Origin: an uncultured Collinsella sp.
GTDB taxonomy: Bacteria > Actinomycetota > Coriobacteriia > Coriobacteriales > Coriobacteriaceae
Assembly (NCBI GenBank): GCA_934617135.1
Contig: CAKTUC010000011.1
Coordinates: forward strand, 1-28,803
Length of the DNA stretch: 28,803 nucleotides
Reading direction: 5' to 3'
A program made the position numbers and the translations under genes. This document shows, piece by piece, positions 16,540 through 23,556 of this stretch (positions within the stretch are counted from its first letter, which is position 1; each line of letters starts with the position of its first letter). Below the pieces are notes generated by a model. That model did not search any database. It was given only the letters and a program-made list of their open reading frames with translations, and had not been told where the DNA came from.

Positions 16540-18354
16540 TTAGGCGCAATCGCCACGCCAGATGTAGTCGCCCACCTTGTATTTGGGGGGAACGACCGGG
16601 ATCTGCAGGTAGGACTGGTGCTCGCCACCGGTGTGGATGACATGCATGCCGTCGCCGTTATCGGTCTTATGGTTCATATCGTTATCGTGGAACCACTCGG
16701 TCTTGATAAAGCGACCGGCGATGACGATCTGGAGCTTCTCGCCCTTGTGCCAGAAGCGGGAGTGCGGGTACATCTCGACGTCGACCGGCACGATCTCGCC
16801 CGGCTTCATGCGCTCCTCCTTCTCGTGGGAGTGCACGGGCTGGAAATCGCTCGCATACTTGGGATCGAGGTCGCGATGACTGCAGCGCAGGAATCCCCAT
16901 GCGCCGCGGAAAGGAGCGCCCATGACGCGAATGGGTACGTAATTGCCCTCGTTATCGAGCTTGATGACCCAAGGGAAGAGATCCATGTTGTCATAACCGC
17001 GGCACTCGACGTTAAGGTGCAGCTTCATGAAACCAGTGATCTCGGTATCCTCGGTGAACTCGTAGGTGAACGTCGTGGTCTCGGTCTTGGGATCGTAGAC
17101 GACCTCGGACTCGTTGGCGTACTCGTCAAAGCCCGCGGCAGCGTGCTCGGCATCGAGATAGAGCTTCTTGTACTCGGTGCGCTTGAGCGGGAAGGTATCC
17201 TCGGCGCGCTTGCTGGCGTAGTCGTAGTCATAGCCGTCCATGACGTCGATGCGCACGCGCGGCGTCATCTCCCAGCCATTGTGAATCTCCTTGCAGTAAC
17301 GGTCGAAGAACTTGCGCACATCCTCCATGTTCTCCGGATTGTAGGTGTCGGGCCACTCAAAATCGCGGTGGGCGCGCATCCACTTCTTGGGCGAGCGAAT
17401 ACGACGGAAGCCCTCGAAGGCACCGCGCAGGTGATGGTGGACCCAACCGGCGGTGACGTACGTCGGGATGCGGATCTTGTTCCAGTCGACGATCTTATCC
17501 TTGTAGTAGGCGTTCATGAGCGGGTTCTCGGCCACCATCTTAGGGGTGTCCTCGATGTAGTTGTTGACGGCGAGCGCCTGGATGATGTGCGTCTCGTAAT
17601 CGGGGTTGGGAATGCCGCCACAGAAGTAGGACTCACGGTAGAGATCGCCCTGGCCTTCCCAGGCGGCGAGGCAGGCGAGATGCGGCGGGCGCTGGGCGGC
17701 GATGCGCCAGTGAGCCATGCACACGCCGGAGTTGCCGATCATCGTGGCGCGACCGTTGCACCACTCCTGAGCGGTAACCCACTCGATGAAGTCATAGCCG
17801 TCCTGAGCGTCCTGAGAACCCCACAGGTAGACGTCGCCCTCGGAGTTGCCCACGCCGCGCGGATCGATGTTGGCGACGGCGTAGCCGTAGTGGCACCAGT
17901 AGCCGGGATCGGGCGCCTCAAACTTGGCATACTGCGACACGGTTTTGGGCGGCACGCCCATAAGCTGCCAAGAATCCATACCCTCGGAAGGGTTCTTACC
18001 AAACGGGGCAAAGACGCAGATGACCGGTACCTTCTCGGTGGTGTTGGCCGGACGGTAGATGTCGGCGTAAATCGTGGTGCCGTCGCGCAGGACACAGGCG
18101 ACGTCGCGCTCGCACATGACGCCCGGAATCTCGGTCATATAGGTGTGCGGGTCGTACTTGGCGCAGAAGCCCATGGTGGCCACCATCTCGCCGTCACCGG
18201 CGGCCTCGGGATCCTCGCGCATCTTGCGCTTGATCTCATCGAGCTCCTCGCGGCTCTTGCCGGGGTTACCCTTGGCGAAGGGAACCTCGAACTCCTCGCC
18301 ATCCTTGCCGAAGGTCATCTTCTTGTAGATGCCCTTGTACTCTTCTTCGGCCAT
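16540..18354 (-). CDS. CocE/NonD-family (COG2936, S15-like) hydrolase
   Basis: The 604-residue protein matches the CocE/NonD acyl hydrolases related to X-Pro dipeptidyl-peptidases. It has RDGTTIYADIYRP (about 90-102), NIDPRGVGNSEG (162-173), the nucleophile elbow IGNSGVCMAHW with Ser209, and a C-terminal jelly-roll-like domain ending in HTGGEHQSYLQIPVVP. Members hydrolyse esters or amides; cocaine esterase is the best-known. There is no signal peptide, so the enzyme is cytoplasmic. The ATG at 18354 has GAGAGGAG eight bases upstream; the frame continues upstream to 18522 through regulatory DNA and is not used. It is the first gene of the operon, divergent from the PucR-type regulator, which suggests it makes the first attack on the imported substrate. 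The natural substrate is unknown. Confidence 0.88.
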   Translation of the reverse strand: MAEEEYKGIYKKMTFGKDGEEFEVPFAKGNPGKSREELDEIKRKMREDPEAAGDGEMVATMGFCAKYDPHTYMTEIPGVMCERDVACVLRDGTTIYADIYRPANTTEKVPVICVFAPFGKNPSEGMDSWQLMGVPPKTVSQYAKFEAPDPGYWCHYGYAVANIDPRGVGNSEGDVYLWGSQDAQDGYDFIEWVTAQEWCNGRATMIGNSGVCMAHWRIAAQRPPHLACLAAWEGQGDLYRESYFCGGIPNPDYETHIIQALAVNNYIEDTPKMVAENPLMNAYYKDKIVDWNKIRIPTYVTAGWVHHHLRGAFEGFRRIRSPKKWMRAHRDFEWPDTYNPENMEDVRKFFDRYCKEIHNGWEMTPRVRIDVMDGYDYDYASKRAEDTFPLKRTEYKKLYLDAEHAAAGFDEYANESEVVYDPKTETTTFTYEFTEDTEITGFMKLHLNVECRGYDNMDLFPWVIKLDNEGNYVPIRVMGAPFRGAWGFLRCSHRDLDPKYASDFQPVHSHEKEERMKPGEIVPVDVEMYPHSRFWHKGEKLQIVIAGRFIKTEWFHDNDMNHKTDNGDGMHVIHTGGEHQSYLQIPVVPPKYKVGDYIWRGDCA

Positions 18355-18593
18355 AGAAAACGCTCCTCTCGTTGCGTAGCCCGAAAACGTTTTGTTCCGG
18401 GTTGTTTCCATGGCTTGCAGTATGCGGCGCAAGCGGTCGCACTTCACTGTTCTAGAGAACAATCTTCGCAACCGGAAGCGCAGATGAGCGGTCGAAAATG
18501 AGCAATGAACGGTTTTGCTCAATACCCGTAATGGAATTATTCGGCATGTTATTGGTATCTTAGTGAAATAATACCTGCACCGATAGGAGCTAC
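18355..18593. promoter_or_regulatory. Divergent promoter region of the acyl operon and PucR-type regulator
   Basis: The 239-base spacer has three repeat features: an inverted repeat TGTTCT-AG-AGAACA (18448-18461), another TGAGCAA/TTGCTCA (18499-18505 and 18515-18521), and a direct repeat AGCGGTCG (18432-18439 and 18487-18494). These are candidate binding sites for the PucR-type protein. No strong sigma-70 promoter was recognised in either direction, which fits activator-dependent expression. Confidence 0.5.
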
Positions 18594-20165
18594 ATGGAGC
18601 TTAGCGAGCTGTTGAATGAATTGGACTTCAGCACAATCAATATCGTGAAAGATGGACTCCATGACCGATCTTTCAGCGGAATGACCTTGCTTTCTGGTTC
18701 CACGGCCGCCACGCTCGATGACGTCGACATCGTTTTTTTCGCTGAAGCATCCTATTTCAACATGCTTCCCGAAGAGCTGCGGCGGGGGCGCGCGTTCTTC
18801 CTGCGTCTCGATGAACCGCTGAAACCGCTTTCGGGCAACCTGTTCATCGCGACCGTCCATGAGTTCCGCCAATGGATCGAGGCGTTCGAGACGGTATCGT
18901 ACGAATTCCGCGAACTCCAAAAGAAAAAGGACATGGTCATCTCGATGACCGATCTCGTCAACCGCGGCGCGACCCTCAAAACCCTGCTCAACGTCGCAGC
19001 CTCGGCCGTAGGTGCCCCGGTCTCGGTGCTCGACAACTCGCTCACTTACATCGCGGTCTCCGACAACTTCCCTTCCTTCGTCACGCATGGCGAGGACACC
19101 AGCGACAACACCGTCCCCATCAACGCGTTCCCGCTGCTGAAGGCGAAGGGGCTGACCAATATCCGCAAGCCGTTCGATCTACGCGTGTTCGACTGGACCG
19201 ACGATGACGGCAACGTCTACACCAACCATTACGCCCTTATCCACGCAGGCGACACTATCATCGGCTCGATGAGCTTCTTCACCCAAGGACGGCGCCTGCG
19301 CCCCAGTCGCACGGCCATGCTCCCCACGATCGCGCAGATCGTCAGCATCCAGATGCAGCGCAGCGATGCCTACACACTCAACAAGACCCTCTATTACGCG
19401 CGTCTGTTCAAGCTGTTGGAATCGGGTCTGGAACTCAACGATATGGATCGTCTACGCAAGCAGTTCTCGGTGTTCGGCTACAAGCTCAAGCCGCGCCTGC
19501 ACATGCTCTGCGTCGACTTTTCGCGGCAGCTGCTCGCCTTCGACAGTGTGAAGCCGTTGGCAGAACGCCTGCTCAACCATATCGAGAACGCGGTGTACAC
19601 GATCAACCAGACGGAAATCCTGTTCCTTTCGAGCGTCGAGGGGCCCGGAGAGCGTTTCTGCGATGTCGACGCGCTCGAGCAGCAGCTCACGGGCACGGCG
19701 ATCGTCATAGGAGCAAGCGCAGGATTCACCGATATTCACCAGGCAAAACCCCGTATCGACGAAGCAAAGCGCGCCATCGCCGTTGCGCGGCGCCTTGATA
19801 TCCATCGGCACGTCTTTCCATACTCTACGTTCCGCCTTGACGATCTGGTCATCCATGTCGACGATCCGCACGTGATCTACAGCTGCCAGTTCTCGCCGCT
19901 CATCCGTCTGCTCGAGGAAGACGAGCGCGAGGGAACGGAGCTCGCGCTCACGTTATGGCGTTACCTGCAGGACCCATCACATCCCGCCGACGTGGCCGCC
20001 GAACTCTTCATCCATAAGAACACGCTCTACTACCGGCTCGACAAGATCCGGCAGATCATGGGCTGCGATTTCAAAGACGCCGAGACAATCGCCAACATCC
20101 AGATAACATTTCACATACTGCGGCTGCAGGGCCGGTTCGACCCCTCCAAAACACCGCTCGAGTAG
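18594..20165 (+). CDS. PucR-family transcriptional regulator
   Basis: The 523-residue protein ends in the PucR C-terminal HTH (about residues 450-512): LTLWRYLQDPSHPADVAAELFIHKNTLYYRLDKIRQIMG is the pattern of this family, including the HxNTxxYRL core. The central part (about 130-260) looks like a GAF-type sensor domain, and the N-terminal 110 residues like the family's ligand-responsive region. Such regulators (PucR, CdaR) are usually activators of catabolic genes in response to the substrate. TAGGAG lies six bases before ATG 18594. It is divergent from the CocE-type hydrolase gene, the first of the eight-gene operon, and is the most likely regulator of it. Confidence 0.9.
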   Translation: MELSELLNELDFSTINIVKDGLHDRSFSGMTLLSGSTAATLDDVDIVFFAEASYFNMLPEELRRGRAFFLRLDEPLKPLSGNLFIATVHEFRQWIEAFETVSYEFRELQKKKDMVISMTDLVNRGATLKTLLNVAASAVGAPVSVLDNSLTYIAVSDNFPSFVTHGEDTSDNTVPINAFPLLKAKGLTNIRKPFDLRVFDWTDDDGNVYTNHYALIHAGDTIIGSMSFFTQGRRLRPSRTAMLPTIAQIVSIQMQRSDAYTLNKTLYYARLFKLLESGLELNDMDRLRKQFSVFGYKLKPRLHMLCVDFSRQLLAFDSVKPLAERLLNHIENAVYTINQTEILFLSSVEGPGERFCDVDALEQQLTGTAIVIGASAGFTDIHQAKPRIDEAKRAIAVARRLDIHRHVFPYSTFRLDDLVIHVDDPHVIYSCQFSPLIRLLEEDEREGTELALTLWRYLQDPSHPADVAAELFIHKNTLYYRLDKIRQIMGCDFKDAETIANIQITFHILRLQGRFDPSKTPLE

Positions 20166-20299
20166 ATTGCGCGGCACTGCATAAAAATTATCGAGCAGAC
20201 CGGTAACCACGTCGCTCACGTGCCCGACGGTATAGCCGTGCGCGCTCGCGCACTCAAAAATAGGATTGAACATCACGGGCGCAGATCCCCGCAAGACCG

Positions 20300-20338
20300 A
20301 AAGCAAGACATTTTGCTCGGGGCAAATTGTCTTGCTTT
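20300..20338 (+). promoter_or_regulatory. 17-bp stem hairpin upstream of the radical SAM gene
   Basis: AAAGCAAGACATTTTGC (20300-20316) is complementary to 20322-20338 except for one mismatch, with a TCGGG loop. It ends 42 bases before the radical SAM start codon. There is no T-tract, so it may be a leader structure or a weak terminator for the PucR-type gene. The preceding 134 bases hold nothing I can support. Confidence 0.5.
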
Positions 20339-20380
20339 ACGGTGGTAAGCTGATGCGAACACACATGAGGAGATTCGCCT

Positions 20381-21157
20381 ATGTCTACGTTTTTAAATGC
20401 CAGCCCCATCTTTGGGCCCGTTCGCAGCCGTCGCCTGGGGCTTTCGCTCGGCGTCAATATGATGCCGGCTAGCGGCAAGATTTGCACGTTTGACTGCATC
20501 TATTGCGAGAACGGCTTTAACGGCGAGCGCCCGTGCCATGAGCCGTATAACACGGCCGCTGTGGTGCTCGACGCACTCGAGGCCAAGCTGCGCGAAATGG
20601 CGGCTGAGGGCGAACTCCCCGATGTGATTACGTTTGCCGGCAATGGCGAGCCCACTGCCGCTCCGGAGTTTCCGCAGGCCATCGCCGGCGCGGTGGCGCT
20701 GCGCGACGAGCTGGTGCCGAATACCAAGATCGCCGTGCTCTCCAACGGCACGCGCGCCGATCAGCCCGCCGTGCACGACGCACTCATGATGGTCGACGAC
20801 AACATTCTTAAGCTCGATACGGTTGATCCGGCGTTTATCCAGCTGCTTGACCAGCCCGTCGGTCCCTACGACATTGAGCACCAGATCGAGACGTTCGCGA
20901 GTTTTGGCGGCCATGTCATTATCCAGACGATCTTTTTGACTGGCGAGTACCAGGGCAAGCCCCTCGATAACACCGGCGAGGAATACGTCGGCCCTTGGCT
21001 CGCAGCGCTCGAGCGCATTCGCCCGCAGGAGGCGACCATCTACACCGTGGCGCGCGAGACGCCGGTCGCTGGCCTTGCCAAAGCAGCACCCGAGGTCCTC
21101 GATGCCATCGCCGCGCGTGTCCAAGCCCTCGGCATCCCCTGCCAGGTGAGCTACTAG
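20381..21157 (+). CDS. Radical SAM protein (COG0731-like)
   Basis: The 258-residue protein has the radical SAM cluster motif CTFDCIYC (Cys35, Cys39, Cys42 approximately; CX3CX2C), preceded by GPVRSRRLGLSLGVN, a start typical of a widespread family of small radical SAM proteins related to COG0731. FAGNGEPTAAPEF corresponds to the GGE-type SAM-binding segment and VLSNGTRAD to the next strand. The protein would bind a 4Fe-4S cluster and cleave S-adenosylmethionine; its substrate is unknown. AGGAG lies nine bases upstream of ATG 20381. It seems to be transcribed alone. There is no second cluster-binding Cys set at the C-terminus. Confidence 0.88.
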   Translation: MSTFLNASPIFGPVRSRRLGLSLGVNMMPASGKICTFDCIYCENGFNGERPCHEPYNTAAVVLDALEAKLREMAAEGELPDVITFAGNGEPTAAPEFPQAIAGAVALRDELVPNTKIAVLSNGTRADQPAVHDALMMVDDNILKLDTVDPAFIQLLDQPVGPYDIEHQIETFASFGGHVIIQTIFLTGEYQGKPLDNTGEEYVGPWLAALERIRPQEATIYTVARETPVAGLAKAAPEVLDAIAARVQALGIPCQVSY

Positions 21158-21201
21158 CGCGCAGCCACGATCTAGGCAGCCGGCCCCCCTCTCACCCCAT
21201 C

Positions 21202-21268
21202 AGTTGCGGTGATATAGTTCCTGTTTATGCCGTTAAACCGCTTAAATCGGAACTATATCACCGCAACT
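21202..21268. repeat. Long-stem hairpin element, family member A
   Basis: A perfect 20-bp inverted repeat (AGTTGCGGTGATATAGTTCC at 21202-21221 and its complement at 21249-21268) encloses a 27-base loop containing TTTA/TAAA pairs. The arm and the first loop bases recur at 28771-28803 and the architecture recurs at 5216-5281. It lies between the radical SAM and methionine aminopeptidase genes. Confidence 0.85.
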
Positions 21269-21320
21269 CATATAGGTATGTTAGTGGGCTATACTAGCTG
21301 CGGATGAAAGGAAGTTAGCC

Positions 21321-22208
21321 ATGTTTGACAAGGGACCTGTGCCCGGCCGCAACGACGCCTGCTGGTGCGGCAGCGGCAAGAAATATAAGAAATGTCACAG
21401 CGCCTTCGACGAGCGCCTCGAGCGCCTCTGGGAGGAGGGCTGGGAGGTTCTGCCCCGTACGCTCTACAAGACGCCCGCCGACATCGAGGGCATCAAGCGC
21501 TCGGCCGCCATCAATGTGGGCGTGCTCGACTACGTCGGCGAGCACATCGCCGCGGGCATGACCACCAACCAGATCGACCAGATGATCTACGACTACACCG
21601 TCGAGCACGGCGGCACGCCGGCCGACCTCAACTACGAAGGCTATCCCAAGAGCGTATGCACCTCGATCAACGACGTTGTCTGCCACGGTATCCCCTGCGA
21701 TGCGGATGTGCTGCACGAGGGCGACATCATCAACGTCGACTGCTCTACGATCTTGGACGGTTACTTTAGCGATTCGAGCCGTATGTTCTGCATCGGCGAG
21801 GTCTCGGCCGAGCGCCAGCGCCTGGTCGACGTCACCCGTGCCAGCGTGGAGGCGGGACTTGCCGCCGTCAAGCCGTGGCTGCCGCTGTCCGTCATGGCCG
21901 AGGCCGTGCAAAAGACGGTCGAGGACGCCGGCTTTAGCGTGGTGCGCGAGTACGGCGGGCACGGCATTGGCAAGGAGTTCCACGAGGACCCGTTCGTGGG
22001 CTTTACCACCGAGGCACCCGACGTGGACACCATCATGGCGCCGGGCATGGTCTTTACCATCGAACCTATGGTCAACGCCGGCAAGCCCGATATCAAGATC
22101 AGCAAGGGCGACGGCTGGTGCGTGCGCACCAAAGACGGCAGTGACTCGGCTCAGTGCGAGGTACAGCTGGTCGTGACCGAAGATGGCTACGAGCTGCTGA
22201 GCTGGTAG
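21321..22208 (+). CDS. map: Methionine aminopeptidase, type I, with N-terminal SEC-C zinc motif
   Basis: The 295-residue protein starts with a SEC-C motif (NDACWCGSGKKYKKCH, Cys14, Cys16, Cys25 and His26) that binds zinc and often contacts the ribosome, followed by the pita-bread peptidase domain. Metal ligands are visible: Asp in INVDCSTILDGYFSD (two Asp, 11 apart), His in GGHGIG, Glu in FTIEPMV and Glu in AQCEVQLVV. It removes the N-terminal methionine from new proteins. AAGGAAG lies just upstream of ATG 21321. A good terminator follows, so the gene is a single unit. SEC-C-bearing type I enzymes are known in several phyla; this one keeps all catalytic residues and should be active. Confidence 0.95.
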   Translation: MFDKGPVPGRNDACWCGSGKKYKKCHSAFDERLERLWEEGWEVLPRTLYKTPADIEGIKRSAAINVGVLDYVGEHIAAGMTTNQIDQMIYDYTVEHGGTPADLNYEGYPKSVCTSINDVVCHGIPCDADVLHEGDIINVDCSTILDGYFSDSSRMFCIGEVSAERQRLVDVTRASVEAGLAAVKPWLPLSVMAEAVQKTVEDAGFSVVREYGGHGIGKEFHEDPFVGFTTEAPDVDTIMAPGMVFTIEPMVNAGKPDIKISKGDGWCVRTKDGSDSAQCEVQLVVTEDGYELLSW

Positions 22209-22216
22209 CCGTACGG

Positions 22217-22264
22217 ACGCCGGATGCTGGCGGGCGCACCCGTCTTGCATCCGGCGTTTTATTT
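22217..22264 (+). terminator. Intrinsic terminator after map
   Basis: ACGCCGGATG (22217-22226) pairs perfectly with CATCCGGCGT (22248-22257), followed by TTTTATTT. It starts eight bases after the map stop codon. Confidence 0.88.
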
Positions 22265-22280
22265 GAACGTTTTGCCTGAT

Positions 22281-22318
22281 AAAACCTGCCGAAATAAACC
22301 TGTCCCTTTTTGGCAGGT
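22281..22318. repeat. Short repeated hairpin, copy 1 (upstream of the dehydrogenase)
   Basis: ACCTGCC (22284-22290) and GGCAGGT (22312-22318) are perfect inverted repeats around an A-rich then pyrimidine-rich loop. A diverged copy with the same order of motifs lies at 23519-23556, on the other side of the dehydrogenase gene. This copy ends 19 bases before the dehydrogenase start and so lies in its leader. Confidence 0.55.
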
Positions 22319-22337
22319 CGACCGGAGAGGACTGTCT

Positions 22338-23273
22338 GTGAACATCTTGGTTTTGCTGCCCGTCAACGATCGTCATCGCGCGATCCTTGAGTCGAGTGCT
22401 CCGGGCGAGGACTTTATCTATACGAGCGCCGACGCCGTCACACGCGAGCAGGTCGCCGATGCCGACGTCATCCTGGGTAATATCAATCCCGCCATGCTCA
22501 CCGCATGCGAGCATCTCCAACTGCTGCAGCTGCAGAGCGCCGGCTATGACGATTATCTCGCCGCCGGCACCGTGCCGGCAGACGCCAAGCTTTCCTGCTC
22601 GGTGGGTGCCTACGGCCAGGCCGTGAGTGAGCACATGTTTGCGATGGTTCTTTCTATGATGAAGCGCCTGCCTGGCTACCAGGACCTGCAGCGCGAGCAT
22701 CGCTGGGAGGACCTGGGTCCGGTTACCTCGCTCAAAAACGCCAACGTGCTGGTACTGGGCGCGGGCGACATTGGCGGCCACTTTGCCACGCTCTGCCGCA
22801 GTATGGGCGCGCATGTCCGCGGCATCAAACGCCATCCGCTCGTCTATCCCATCGTGTTTGAGGACATGGACGGCATGGACGCCCTGCCCGAGCGCCTGGC
22901 CGAGGCCGACGTCGTTGCGTCCTTTATGCCCAGCACGCCCGAGACCCGCGGCCTGGCGAATGCCGAGTTCTTTGCCGCGATGAAACCGGGCGCCTTCTTT
23001 GCCAACGGCGGTCGCGGTGACCTCGTGGTTGCCGACGACCTGGTCGCCGCCCTTGAGTCCGGGCACCTTGCCGGCGCCGCGGTCGACGTCACCGATCCCG
23101 AGCCGCTGCCCGCGACAAGCCCGCTGTGGGATGCGCCCAACATGCTCATCACGCCACACATTTCCGGCTGGTTCCACCTGGAGGCCACGCTCAACAACGT
23201 GGTGGATATCGCCGCCGAGAATCTACGCCATCTGCAGGCCGGAGAAACGCTCCGCTGCTGGATCGAGCACTAG
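22338..23273 (+). CDS. D-isomer-specific 2-hydroxyacid dehydrogenase
   Basis: The 311-residue protein has the NAD-binding Rossmann motif VLVLGAGDIGGHFA (about residue 137), and the three catalytic positions of the family: Arg in NGGRGDLV, Glu in DVTDPEPLP and His in ITPHISGWF. These enzymes reversibly reduce 2-oxo acids to D-2-hydroxy acids with NAD(P)H in the cytoplasm. The GTG at 22338 is chosen because GGAGAGG lies seven bases upstream and the protein begins directly with MNILVLLP; the frame runs back to 22224 through the map terminator and is not used. The gene stands alone. The substrate is open; phosphoglycerate, lactate or glyoxylate types cannot be separated by eye. Confidence 0.9.
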   Translation: MNILVLLPVNDRHRAILESSAPGEDFIYTSADAVTREQVADADVILGNINPAMLTACEHLQLLQLQSAGYDDYLAAGTVPADAKLSCSVGAYGQAVSEHMFAMVLSMMKRLPGYQDLQREHRWEDLGPVTSLKNANVLVLGAGDIGGHFATLCRSMGAHVRGIKRHPLVYPIVFEDMDGMDALPERLAEADVVASFMPSTPETRGLANAEFFAAMKPGAFFANGGRGDLVVADDLVAALESGHLAGAAVDVTDPEPLPATSPLWDAPNMLITPHISGWFHLEATLNNVVDIAAENLRHLQAGETLRCWIEH

Positions 23274-23277
23274 TTTA

Positions 23278-23305
23278 GTTCCGGCGTTCTACCGAACGCC
23301 GGAAC
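23278..23305. terminator. Hairpin after the dehydrogenase gene
   Basis: GTTCCGGCGTT (23278-23288) and its exact complement (23295-23305) form an 11-bp stem with a six-base loop, beginning four bases after the stop codon. No T-tract follows on either strand, so termination is probable but not certain. Confidence 0.55.
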
Positions 23306-23318
23306 CCCTCGACGCTGC

Positions 23319-23417
23319 GAGCCCGCCAGAGCGGCAATCTGCCTTTCAATCGTCGGGCATGACCAGAAGGTCAATGCCCTCCTCTTTCAAGGCACCTTGC
23401 TCGCTCTGGCGGGCTCT
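23319..23417. repeat. Nested inverted-repeat element between convergent genes
   Basis: Outer arms GAGCCCGCCAGAGCG (23319-23333) and their exact complement (23403-23417) enclose TGCCTT/AAGGCA (23341-23346 and 23390-23395) and an inner GGGCAT..GACC / GGTC..ATGCCC hairpin. The 99 bases can fold into one long branched-free structure with internal loops. It does not code and sits between the dehydrogenase and M18 peptidase 3' ends. Confidence 0.65.
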
Positions 23418-23518
23418 CGCTGACTTTTGCTCTACCTGCGGAGTTTCGCTGGCGTCGACTTCATCTGCAAGCCTTAGCAGCTCCGTCTTACCGTTGGCGC
23501 TGTGACATTTGCCCAGAT

Positions 23519-23556
23519 AGAACCTGCCAAAATTAACATCCCTCTTTGGCGAGTTT
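23519..23556. repeat. Short repeated hairpin, copy 2
   Basis: This stretch repeats the order AACCTGCC, AAAWTAAC, CCCT.TTTGGC seen at 22281-22318, with two bases fewer and a damaged right arm (GGCGAGT). It touches the stop codon of the M18 peptidase gene. Confidence 0.5.

Noticed and set aside
16465..18501. Open plus-strand frame of 678 codons opposite the CocE-type hydrolase gene
   Set aside because: It mirrors a recognised gene in high-GC DNA; its translation is a low-complexity Val/Leu/His/Asp mix with no family motif and no ribosome site.
19977..20306. Minus-strand frame of 109 codons at the 3' end of the PucR-type gene
   Set aside because: The upstream 45 codons look fairly protein-like, but there is no ribosome site and most of it overlaps the essential HTH of the PucR-type protein.
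21315..23177. Open minus-strand frame of 620 codons opposite map and the dehydrogenase gene
   Set aside because: It runs through two well-supported genes and a terminator, with biased composition and no motifs.
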